This document shows, in pieces, positions 9,147 to 16,654 of a stretch of DNA of 64,000 nucleotides. Made by a program: the position numbers and the translations under genes. Within the stretch, counting starts at the first letter, position 1, and every line of letters begins with the position of its first letter. Under the pieces are notes generated by a model. It searched no databases. It saw only the letters and a list, made by a program, of their open reading frames with translations, and had not been told where the DNA came from. Source of the stretch: G963667855 sp963667855 (GTDB lineage: Bacteria; Planctomycetota; Phycisphaerae; UBA1845). The stretch covers positions 62,001 to 126,000 of the forward strand of contig CAXXKI010000019.1 of the NCBI GenBank assembly GCA_963667855.2, given 5' to 3'.

Positions 9147-9516
9147 ATCGTCTCCCATCAGAAAAGTGCCGTTCACTAATCATCAAGCTGATGGGTTGTT
9201 TTAACCCAATGAATACGACATGTTAAAACATGATTGTACCGGCCCCTCGGTAAAAAGGGAAACCGTACATTTTGATGATTGCTAAACTTTTTTGCGAATC
9301 TGCGTAATCTTGGAAAAACCAAACTCGGTAATCTAGAACATTCGCCAATCTATGTCGGCCGCCCGCTTTTGCCCCGACAAAGCGGGCCAGAAGCGGGCGG
9401 GCTTAATTTTAAGATCACAACCTTCCCCGCCGATTGAAACCGGCGGCTACGCTTATGCCGTCCGTCCGCCTCCGGCGGCCGGACTCGGGTTTACCGTTTA
9501 ATCAATATCCGGCAGG
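9147..9516. other. Non-coding right part of IS200-like copy A
   Basis: Mostly the upstream part of the IS200-like element to about 9489, with a GC-rich inverted repeat at about 9358-9400 and a hairpin CCGCCGATTGAAACCGGCGG at 9427-9446. No gene is supported here. Confidence 0.5.
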
Positions 9517-9999
9517 CTACCTGCCAGTGAACGCTTTTATCACCCATGAGCTTTCCAACCCCCGAAAAAACGGCTGTAATCGAGACTTAAAATACCAGGG
9601 GTTATACATAATTACCCACAATAGAAAAAGCAGCAGAAGCAGGCACACTTGCCCCGGATGCTGGCGATACTTATAACGCTTGCGTCGAGTGCTGCGGTAA
9701 CACAAATAAACAAAACAAGCCACCGCAATAAAAACAATTCGGTTGTAGACTCTATATGTCACTGTCGGAATTGACATCATAGATGCGTTAAGCCAGAGCA
9801 AGCCGCCTGCCAACCCGAGCAATACGGTTATCAGTTTATCAATTCGGTTTCGATCACCAGACTCTTTTCGAATCCGATATGTTGAGGGAATATACGGATC
9901 AAACGACTGGTTGCATTCGGGGCATCGATACTCAGCAAGCCCTCTCAGTGAATAACCACATTTATGGCATGTCGCGTTGTCAGGTACTATCGATTTCAA
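9517..9999 (-). CDS. Zinc-ribbon membrane protein, 160 aa
   Basis: Residues 11-31 form a zinc ribbon, CHKCGYSLRGLAEYRCPEC, with the same spacing and GL-x-RCPEC core as the protein at 1212-2177. Three hydrophobic segments follow (LITVLLGLAGGLLWL, IVFIAVACFVYLCY, VCLLLLLFLLWVIMY) with a basic RRKRYKYR loop between the last two, suggesting a small inner-membrane protein with the ribbon in the cytoplasm. The ATG at 9999 has only a weak ribosome-binding site. The stop lies less than 30 bp from the end of the IS200-like element, so the gene has a transposon directly behind it. Function unknown. Confidence 0.7.
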   Translation of the reverse strand: MKSIVPDNATCHKCGYSLRGLAEYRCPECNQSFDPYIPSTYRIRKESGDRNRIDKLITVLLGLAGGLLWLNASMMSIPTVTYRVYNRIVFIAVACFVYLCYRSTRRKRYKYRQHPGQVCLLLLLFLLWVIMYNPWYFKSRLQPFFRGLESSWVIKAFTGR

Positions 10000-10399
10000 T
10001 ATCTGATTCCACCGGGACTGGTTACTTAAACCGTTAAATCAGTAACCCATAAGCCACACGTAAAACAGGCGACACCAAAAATCACACTATCCCCCTCAAA
10101 CCTCTCCCGCTTCGCCTGACCACTCAAAAGCCCAACCTGCTCTGCTTTCAAGTATTTAATCCTTGTATCCATTAACGGGTGCCCCATCCTTGCGAAGCTG
10201 GTGTGGGAGAACGGACATAAACGATTGATTGCCGTTACGCCTGCCAACCGCCCATTAATCACGTTTTTCACAATACACGATTCCAGCCAATAAGAAGACC
10301 GCAGAGAATTTGACGAAAAACCGGGACAGGTTCGGTTATCTCACTATAGTTGATTCGTTTGATTAAATAGCATAACCGAACCTGTCCCGGTTTTTGAGC
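10000..10399. other. Intergenic region with hairpin repeat
   Basis: 400 bp holding the second REP-like hairpin at 10316-10395. An 81-codon open frame at 10026-10271 on the minus strand shows no recognisable domain or ribosome-binding site and is probably not a gene. Confidence 0.4.
10316..10395. repeat. REP-like hairpin repeat, copy 2 (likely bidirectional terminator)
   Basis: Arms at 10316-10339 and 10372-10395 are a perfect 24-bp inverted repeat, with AAAAA outside and the core CCGGGACAGGTTCGGTTAT shared with copy 1 at 6754-6822. The 32-nt loop also ends TTTGATTAAATAGC. It ends 4 bp beyond the methyltransferase stop codon and gives a stem followed by a T-run on either strand. Confidence 0.8.
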
Positions 10400-11326
10400 C
10401 TACCTGTCCTCGGTATCGGGAAATAGCGTAGCGGTATCTTCCCTGGCTTTCCCATTCCTCTTCGCCTGCTTCTTACGCGGGGTACTCGGCGCACTCACCA
10501 GCGGTTCCGGGGCACCGTCCAGCAGATCGCCAGGATCAACCTTGTCTATCCGCTTACGGGCCTGCTTGGCGTAGTCGGTTGACATCTCAAATCCCATCCA
10601 GTCGCGATTGAGCTTTTTCGCAACTATCAGCGTGCTTCCGCTTCCCGTAAAGGGATCGAGCACCAACTCTCCGGGGCTGCTGCTGGTGCGGATTATCCTG
10701 CCTAAAAGCTGCTCGGGCATCTGGCAGCCGTGGAAACCCGCCCGCTCCTTGAAAGTGCCGGCCACCCTGGGGAAATACCAAACATCATCATCGGCAGCGA
10801 AGCCATTGGGTAAATCCTGAGGACGGAGAATCCAGGTGTCATCAGGAAGACGGCCCTTGGAATTAGCCCGGCTGTCGTTATACACCAGTTGCCTCGCCGA
10901 TGGGACGCGAATGTCCTGGTCGTTAAAAGTGAAATTGGCCGGGTCCTTGACAAAATGGAACAGGTGGGTATGCGACCGGCTGAACTTGGCCTTGCAGTTC
11001 ACCCCGAAAGTGTAATACCAGATAACCCAACTGCGGCAGCAGAACCCCGCGTCGTTCTGGGCGATAAGCTTAAGCTCCGCGGCATAGTCATCGCCGATGG
11101 CCAGCCAGAACGTGCCGCTGGGTTTCAAAACACGGTGAACCTCGGACATCCACTCCCGACTCCAGTCGAGATAGTGTTCGTGCTCCTTACGGTCGTCGTA
11201 CTCGTCGTAGTCATACCCAATGTTAAAGGGCGGGTCCGCGAAGACCAGATCGATTGCACCGTCCTCGATATTTCCCATACCCTTTACACAGTCACCGGTG
11301 TGAACTTTATTTTTTTCTATCGCCAT
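10400..11326 (-). CDS. N6-adenine DNA methyltransferase, beta class, orphan
   Basis: Motif IV (DPPFNIGY, Asp31) comes early and the AdoMet-binding motif I (DPFTGSGST, about residue 224) comes late: the order of the beta class, which includes CcrM and HinfI-type enzymes. DPPF rather than SPPY favours N6-adenine over N4-cytosine. The region between, about residues 110-200, would be the target-recognition domain. The last 50 residues are a basic, proline-rich tail (STPRKKQAKRNG) that may bind DNA. At 308 aa it is of usual size. No restriction endonuclease gene is adjacent, so a housekeeping or epigenetic role is more likely than defence. The REP-like hairpin begins right after the stop. Confidence 0.85.
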   Translation of the reverse strand: MAIEKNKVHTGDCVKGMGNIEDGAIDLVFADPPFNIGYDYDEYDDRKEHEHYLDWSREWMSEVHRVLKPSGTFWLAIGDDYAAELKLIAQNDAGFCCRSWVIWYYTFGVNCKAKFSRSHTHLFHFVKDPANFTFNDQDIRVPSARQLVYNDSRANSKGRLPDDTWILRPQDLPNGFAADDDVWYFPRVAGTFKERAGFHGCQMPEQLLGRIIRTSSSPGELVLDPFTGSGSTLIVAKKLNRDWMGFEMSTDYAKQARKRIDKVDPGDLLDGAPEPLVSAPSTPRKKQAKRNGKAREDTATLFPDTEDR

Positions 11327-11471
11327 ATTCGAAACCGATTACCCTGTCAGTGTTAATCATAATCACATAGGCCTAACCAATCGGCTTTCAGTTTACCGGG
11401 TAAAGTCATATCAGGCGAGACGAAGGCAAAAAAGCAAAAACTCACAGCCCGCCGCGATAATATAAATAGAG

Positions 11472-12962
11472 CTAACCCTGCTTCTCTCCGGCAGTTACGC
11501 GGATAGCCTCTTCCAGGGTGGTTATTCCCCGGCGAACCTTGGCTATCGCGTCGTCGCGGAGCATGATCGCTCCGTGGTCGACGGCGTACCTATACATTTC
11601 ACTGGTGGAGGCCTTGTTCATCACCAGTTCAGACAAGCCGGCATCAAAAGGAACCAGCTCGTAAATACCGGTTCGATCGTAATAACCGCTCCGTCCGCAA
11701 CGGGAACAACCGGCCCCACGATAGACCTTCACATCCACCCGCTCCTCCGGCACGTCAAGCAGTTGGCGTTCAGCCCGGTTGGCATCGAATTCCTTCCGAC
11801 AGTTCTCGCAAATCTTGCGGACAAGCCGTTGAGCCATAACCCCTATAATGGCACTGGAGACCAGGTACGGTTCGCAACCCATGTCCAACAGACGAGTCAA
11901 TGCTCCCACGGCCGAATTGGTATGCAACGTGGCGAATACCAGGTGTCCGGTAAGCGAAGCCTCCAACGCCAGGTGGGCGGTTTCCTCATCACGGATTTCC
12001 CCAACCATGATCACGTCGGGGTCATGCCGCACGATACTCCGCAGGGCGGCCGGAAAGCTCACCCCGTATTCCGTATCCACCTGCACCTGGTTGATACCGG
12101 CCATGTTGTATTCCACCGGATCCTCAACGGTTATAATGTGCTTGTCGATGGAGTTTATCTGGGAAAGCGCGGCATAAAGTGTGGTGCTTTTCCCGCTACC
12201 GGTAGGCCCGGTGATCAGGACGATTCCGTGAGGACGATGGATCAACCGTTCAAACGCCTGGCGGATTTCGATCTCCATACCCAGCGTTTCAAGATTCATT
12301 TCCTGGCGATCCATGGCCAACAGACGCAGCGTAACCCGCTCGCCGTCCACGGTTGGGATAACCGCAACCCTGATATCTATATTCTGGGCAAAACTCTGAT
12401 GGGAGATCCTGCCATCCAACGGCTTTCGCCGCTCGGTTATGTCCAGGTTGGACATAACCTTCACCCTGGAAATAAGAGGCGCCATACACTCGATGGGGTA
12501 AGCTCTTGCCTCGATCATCCGTCCGTCGACCCGGTACCGGACTCTCAACCGATCATCCTCCGGTTCCAGGTGAATATCGCTCGCCCGCCGGTCGACAGCC
12601 TCGTCGATGATGCTGTCCAGCTGCTCGGTCATATTCATTCCCGTACTGGAAACCGTGGTCGTGGAAACCGAAGAGGGCCTGGTATCCGACAGGCGCGAGC
12701 CCTTCCTCCTCGCCTCGCCGTAATACTCGTCCTGGGCCTGCTGAATCTGGTATTCGGGAGATACCACATACTGAATAGGCCGATCAAACCGCCCGGACAG
12801 CTCAGCAAAGGTAGCGGCATCGCCCGGGTCCGCCACCGCCACGATCATATTCCCGCCGACTTCGCCGAAAACAAGACACTTGCGAAGCCGGGCGACATTT
12901 TCTGGAAGTGACAGCACCCATCCCCTGGCCGGTTTCCGACGGTGCAGATCGAGATATCTCAA
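11472..12962 (-). CDS. GspE/PilB-type secretion ATPase
   Basis: This is a type II secretion or type IV pilus assembly ATPase. Visible motifs, numbered from the TTG at 12962, are Walker A GPTGSGKSTT near 251, the Asp-box region VEDPVEYN, Walker B VIMVGEIRD near 315, the HLVFATLHTN His box, and a C-terminal four-Cys zinc site (CENC near 400, then CSRCG). The adjacent ASDIHLEPE motif begins the ATPase module. Codons upstream of 12962 in the same frame still encode family-like residues (EVLLRNDVFSQEDAAQAY) but run into a stop with no start codon, while an ATG-started N-terminus lies in another frame (see 12959-13153). The gene therefore appears frameshifted, or starts at the TTG with a shortened N-domain. 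The window's two pseudopilins could be its clients. Confidence 0.85.
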   Translation of the reverse strand: MRYLDLHRRKPARGWVLSLPENVARLRKCLVFGEVGGNMIVAVADPGDAATFAELSGRFDRPIQYVVSPEYQIQQAQDEYYGEARRKGSRLSDTRPSSVSTTTVSSTGMNMTEQLDSIIDEAVDRRASDIHLEPEDDRLRVRYRVDGRMIEARAYPIECMAPLISRVKVMSNLDITERRKPLDGRISHQSFAQNIDIRVAVIPTVDGERVTLRLLAMDRQEMNLETLGMEIEIRQAFERLIHRPHGIVLITGPTGSGKSTTLYAALSQINSIDKHIITVEDPVEYNMAGINQVQVDTEYGVSFPAALRSIVRHDPDVIMVGEIRDEETAHLALEASLTGHLVFATLHTNSAVGALTRLLDMGCEPYLVSSAIIGVMAQRLVRKICENCRKEFDANRAERQLLDVPEERVDVKVYRGAGCSRCGRSGYYDRTGIYELVPFDAGLSELVMNKASTSEMYRYAVDHGAIMLRDDAIAKVRRGITTLEEAIRVTAGEKQG

Positions 12963-13153
12963 TCCGAAAAGATCCGCGTACGCCTGAGCGGCGTCCTCCT
13001 GGCTGAAAACGTCATTCCGCAGAAGAACCTCAACCAGCGGCTCGCCGCATATCTCGGATCTATCTTGAACCGGGGAATATCGCTGCGTTTGAGGTTTCCC
13101 CTATCGAGAAGCCTGTTGATTATCTTGGCGTGGGCGGCGACTGCTGCTCTCAT
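12959..13153 (-). pseudogene. Out-of-frame N-terminus of the GspE-type ATPase
   Basis: The ATG at 13153 follows AAAGGT at a workable distance and lies 28 bp behind the phosphatase gene, where the ATPase gene would be expected to begin. Its first 35 or so codons look like a plausible GspE N-domain (HAKIINRLLDRGNLKRSDI). The family-like sequence then continues in the adjacent frame (EPLVEVLLRNDVFSQEDAA) into the main open frame at 12962. A one-base deletion or similar change at about 13035-13060 would join the two. Whether this is a real mutation, programmed frameshifting or a sequence error cannot be decided from the sequence alone. Confidence 0.55.
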
Positions 13154-13181
13154 GGTTATAGACCTTTATATTACCGTAAAA

Positions 13182-14792
13182 TCAATATCTGCTGATCGCC
13201 ACGATCGTCGCGTCGTTTTCCTGAACGTTTTCGGAAAGATGCGATGTAAACGCTTCCGTAAGTTTTTCCACAATCTGCTGGGCAGGCACGAAAGCCTCGT
13301 TCTCCAGAAGCAGGTCGTGAAGGCGCCTGTCCCCGAACCTCTCGTTGGAACTGTTAACCGTGTTGCACATGCCGTTAGTACAGCAAACCAGCCGGAATTT
13401 CGAGGGGATTTCAACCGCTGTCTCCTCGTACAGGTATTCCTTATCGATCCCCAGCAGCAGCGACGGCTGATCCATGGTAACCAGTCTTCCCGGTCCGACC
13501 ATGACAATCGGCGGAGGAGACCCGGCGTTTATATAGGTTATTTTACCGGCTGAAAGATCGCAGAGAGCGGCCGTGGAGGCGACAAGCTGCCTGCCCATGT
13601 GGCCGGACATCATCTCGTTCAGAGCGTCAAACGTTTCGGATAAACTGAAATCATCGGGATTGACTTTCGTCGCATTCAAAAAGGCACCACGAATAGCCAT
13701 AGCCTGGGCCATCCCCACGTGCCCCTGACCTCCGGCGTCCACCAGCAGCACTAGCGTTCTCTGGTCATCGAGATGGAAGACGTCGCAGAAATCACCGCGA
13801 CAGGTTTCACCGGGGAACAGACGATAGCCAACCTCGAATGTGTCATTACCGCCGGGAGCGCTGCTCAGAACAACATGCGCCCTTTTAATTGATGAAACCC
13901 AGGCAGCTTCCTGCATGCCGATCGTATCCGTAAGTCGTTTCGACGCAGCGGCCATGGATGCGCCGATGGAGTTACCGGCGGCCGACATGTACTGCAGCGC
14001 CGCGGGAGTAAACGGCTGCTTGCTCGAAGGCCTGTCCACGTACACTATGCCGATCGGCGAACCGTGAAAAGTAATCGGCACTACCATAGCCACCGACGCG
14101 TAACCGGCTCGGTCGTCTATCTTCCGGGGACTCTTCGGGTATCTCCCACCTACTTTCTGAAGTATCGGCGCCAGGGCGAATGTCTGGCTCACCGGTGTAA
14201 GAGAGCCGGTCAGCGACTTGGTCAAACCCCTTGCGGCGATGGGCGATATCGTATGTTTTTCCTCGCCGCGAACGGCAATGAATCCCCGCTCCGCCTGCAG
14301 CTCCACCACTAATTGGGATAAACAGTTCTCGGCGATATCCTCCGGTCTGGAGGACAATCCCCATTGAGCAGACAAACCCGACAACTGCTCCACCTGGGCG
14401 ACCGAAAGTGTCAGCGGTGCCTTGCTTTTAATCCAATCGCAGTCGGCCGGGTCGCTGGCATCAGGAGTAAGGAAATCGGTGGACAACTTGTCGCGGTTTT
14501 CGCTGGCGTCGATGTATTCGATAATGTGATCGCCAACGCGGATTATGTCACCATAGGTTAAAAGAGTCTCGTTCGTCTGCTGCCCGTTAACGTGCGTCTT
14601 GTTCCGGCTCCCCAGATCCCGCACACGATACCGCCCGTCCGGCTCGCGATCGATACGGGTATGCTCCCGGGAAACCATGTCGTCGATAAAGGTTATATCA
14701 CAACTGTTAACCCGCCCGATGAGCAATGGTTGTGTTCCCAGAGTTAGCGTTTTCAACGAACCGGAATCGTCTATAAAGCGAAGTTGTGGCAT
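13182..14792 (-). CDS. FHA-GAF-PP2C (SpoIIE-like) phosphatase, 536 aa
   Basis: Residues 1-95 are an FHA domain (GRVNSCDI, VSREHTRI, DLGSRNKTHVNG), which binds phosphothreonine peptides. Residues about 145-295 resemble a GAF sensor domain (ERGFIAVRG, VPITFHGSPIGIVYVDRP). Residues about 325-535 are an SpoIIE/RsbU-type Ser/Thr phosphatase (CRGDFCDVF, VDAGGQGHVGMA, NDATIVAI). The usual TDG metal motif reads CTNGMCN, with Asn in place of the metal-binding Asp. The start is the ATG at 14792; a TTG at 14822 is in frame. It is directly upstream of the GspE-type ATPase gene with a 28-bp gap, so the two probably share a transcript. It is likely a partner-switching or secretion-control regulator. Confidence 0.82.
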   Translation of the reverse strand: MPQLRFIDDSGSLKTLTLGTQPLLIGRVNSCDITFIDDMVSREHTRIDREPDGRYRVRDLGSRNKTHVNGQQTNETLLTYGDIIRVGDHIIEYIDASENRDKLSTDFLTPDASDPADCDWIKSKAPLTLSVAQVEQLSGLSAQWGLSSRPEDIAENCLSQLVVELQAERGFIAVRGEEKHTISPIAARGLTKSLTGSLTPVSQTFALAPILQKVGGRYPKSPRKIDDRAGYASVAMVVPITFHGSPIGIVYVDRPSSKQPFTPAALQYMSAAGNSIGASMAAASKRLTDTIGMQEAAWVSSIKRAHVVLSSAPGGNDTFEVGYRLFPGETCRGDFCDVFHLDDQRTLVLLVDAGGQGHVGMAQAMAIRGAFLNATKVNPDDFSLSETFDALNEMMSGHMGRQLVASTAALCDLSAGKITYINAGSPPPIVMVGPGRLVTMDQPSLLLGIDKEYLYEETAVEIPSKFRLVCCTNGMCNTVNSSNERFGDRRLHDLLLENEAFVPAQQIVEKLTEAFTSHLSENVQENDATIVAISRY

Positions 14793-14909
14793 GATTTTCG
14801 ATTCTCTCTGATTGCAGATCAATCCTTAGCCAATAAACCCACGATCCACTGCCTGGACCGTATCGTATTAGTCTTATCCCAAGTGAGCAGGAATAACAAG
14901 GTTATTTAA

Positions 14910-15473
14910 TTACGCTTTTATATCAAGAAATCGCCCGGCAGTCTGCGAAGTGTCGAAATTCATCAATTCGTCCCGACTGGGAACAGGATCGGGCAGGCGG
15001 GCAACGTGAGCGGAAGAAACCCGTTGAGCGGCCAAATCTCGCGACATCTGTTGCTTTAACGCCGCCGTATGCGAGGTAGCTCCCTCCACATTCAAACCTT
15101 TGTCCACGTTGCCTTTGGAGACGGCCGTCCGCTGAACCCGGCGTATACTGCTTTCGGAACAGCAACGCTGTTCGCCACTTACTGCGTACTTCCGCCCATC
15201 CGGACCTACCTCGTACTGATAGTATGGTCCGGAAGCAGACCTGGCCATGGAGGCTTTCTGCCCCATCTCGTAACGGCGGGTTTGCATATCCATCTGCTGG
15301 AGTTTTTTGAGTTCGGCCTGCTCGGGGTCGAATGTTGCGGCGGGCGTGGATTGCGCGGAAAACTTCGCTCGCTCAACCGCCGCGTTCTGAGTGTTGCCGG
15401 TCCGGTCTGGTCCCACCGATTTCGCGGCGTATCCGGTTCCGGCAAGATCTGTGTTGGAAACGGTCTCGAGCAT
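14910..15473 (-). CDS. SprA-related protein without catalytic histidines, 187 aa
   Basis: The central part (MDMQTRRYEMGQKASMA, then YYQYEVGPDGRKYAVSGE) aligns with the neighbouring SprA-like metalloprotease (EVREHEQSHKAAA, then YKYKVGPDGRRYAIAGE). In the HExxH position both zinc-binding His are replaced (Tyr and Gln), so it should not bind zinc there. The N-terminus is low in hydrophobic residues and there is no signal peptide. C-terminal ends are also alike (SQTAGRFLDIKA against DPGTFIDVAA). It is a diverged tandem duplicate that may act as a non-catalytic partner or regulator of its neighbour. It lies 180 bp downstream of the other copy, beyond a terminator. Confidence 0.65.
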   Translation of the reverse strand: MLETVSNTDLAGTGYAAKSVGPDRTGNTQNAAVERAKFSAQSTPAATFDPEQAELKKLQQMDMQTRRYEMGQKASMARSASGPYYQYEVGPDGRKYAVSGEQRCCSESSIRRVQRTAVSKGNVDKGLNVEGATSHTAALKQQMSRDLAAQRVSSAHVARLPDPVPSRDELMNFDTSQTAGRFLDIKA

Positions 15474-15551
15474 GGCCTCTTCCCCCGCTCCAGACGCACA
15501 TTACCAAAACCTCCACTACCAATAATTATCGCATATATTTTTCCGCGCAGC

Positions 15552-15588
15552 AAAAACCCCCAGGCGCGCACGACGACGCGCCTGGGGG
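15552..15588 (-). terminator. Intrinsic terminator behind the SprA-like protease gene
   Basis: A perfect 12-bp stem, CCCCCAGGCGCG at 15557-15568 pairing with 15577-15588, has an 8-nt loop and is followed on the minus strand by a T-run (15552-15556). It lies 67 bp behind the gene at 15655-16380. Confidence 0.85.
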
Positions 15589-15654
15589 CAAGCGAATTCA
15601 AGTTCCGCTTTTCGGTTATACGTAGAGTCTTTCCGCCAGCGACTCGCCGTCTTA

Positions 15655-16380
15655 TCAGGCGGCGACGTCGATGAACGTGCCCGGATCGGTGGAACTCCTC
15701 GCCCTGATCATCGCCGCGAGCGACTCTTCCGCGGTCGCTCCGCCGGGCGGTTGATCGGGCGGCGCGCTCGCCTTGATCAGATCCGGTATTATTGGTTTTT
15801 GATCGAGATTATTCGCAGGTCCTCCTAAATTGGGACTTCCCGAAATTCCCAGTTCACTGGCCCGCTTAGCGGCTAACTCCTTCTCGGCGGCTTGCATGGC
15901 TCGAAGAGCCTGTGCGGCCACACGGCTATCCTGCGTTGACGGTTCTGCGGGAGCGGAAGCAGCCTGCCTGATGCGCCGCATCTTGGCAATGGTCGCTTCC
16001 GGATTTCCCCTTATAGGAGAAGTATCTATGTGGACTTCACCGGCAATTGCGTACCGTCTTCCATCGGGTCCCACTTTATATTTGTATATGGCACTACCGT
16101 TGGCGTAGCTGCCGGCCGCGGCCTTGTGTGATTGCTCATGCTCGCGTACCTCAGCGTCGATTTTCTTCAACTGCTCGACAAGCGCCTTTTCTTTTTCGGT
16201 GAGTTCGCTTTTACCGGAAGGTGAGTCTTCGGGGGGTGGTTTGTCGGGATCGAAGTGTAGTTCGGGAGGCTTTTTCTCGGTCTTTTCCTCTGGGTACTGC
16301 GGCTTTGTAGCTGCTGTATCTGTTGTGCCAACAACCAGCCGGTTAACCGCCAATGTTATATCAGAAATTGTGGACGACAT
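15655..16380 (-). CDS. SprA-related putative metalloprotease, 241 aa
   Basis: The protein matches the SprA-related / putative metalloprotease family: a zinc-binding HEQSH at residues 81-85 in EVREHEQSHKAAAG, followed by the family block YKVGPDGRRYAIAGEVHID and the helix ATIAKMRRIRQAA. The N-terminal 70 residues are proline- and lysine-rich, and the C-terminus is low-complexity with Ala and Pro. There is no signal peptide. The ATG at 16380 is chosen; a TTG at 16401 is in frame but lies in the likely ribosome-binding region. A perfect terminator follows. A paralogue that has lost the HExxH histidines is the next gene downstream. Confidence 0.78.
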   Translation of the reverse strand: MSSTISDITLAVNRLVVGTTDTAATKPQYPEEKTEKKPPELHFDPDKPPPEDSPSGKSELTEKEKALVEQLKKIDAEVREHEQSHKAAAGSYANGSAIYKYKVGPDGRRYAIAGEVHIDTSPIRGNPEATIAKMRRIRQAASAPAEPSTQDSRVAAQALRAMQAAEKELAAKRASELGISGSPNLGGPANNLDQKPIIPDLIKASAPPDQPPGGATAEESLAAMIRARSSTDPGTFIDVAA

Positions 16381-16654
16381 AGCTTCTTTGCCCCTCAACA
16401 AAGATTCCTGGCCCTACCGAGTTACCATCGAATACATTTTGTCGGCAGGCAAACCTGAAAAAAAGTTTCGAGGGCATATGAGAGCGGGCAGAAACCCCAT
16501 TTACGTTACTACTTACCGTATAACCACTTAAGGGACGCATAAAACTCTGTAAATTCGATCTTGAACACATATAGACCCATTACTGCCGCTAGTTGCCGGA
16601 CTTGGGTTCTCCAGCTACTGGACAATTCCGTTTGAATTTCGGAATATCATCGTC

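Larger units (their letters stand above)
6948..9489. mobile_element. IS200-like element, copy A, split by an IS5-family insertion
   Basis: About 1.04 kb of this interval, after removing the IS5-type insertion at 7159-8652, is homologous in inverted orientation to copy B at 18251-19268. Homology begins near the GGAGGCGGAAGATATGG stretch and ends at CCGGACTCGG. The element carries a Y1 transposase reading frame on the minus strand with a premature stop, and hairpins near both ends, for example 9427-9446 and 7038-7082. Copies A and B differ at scattered bases, so the duplication is not very recent. Confidence 0.7.

Noticed and set aside
10026..10271. 81-codon minus-strand open frame
   Set aside because: No domain, no ribosome-binding site and odd composition; it lies between a hairpin repeat and a transposon-flanked gene and is probably chance or a remnant.
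11574..12911. Long open frame antisense to the GspE-type ATPase gene
   Set aside because: The opposite strand carries a protein with all catalytic motifs; the antisense frame is a by-product of its codon use.
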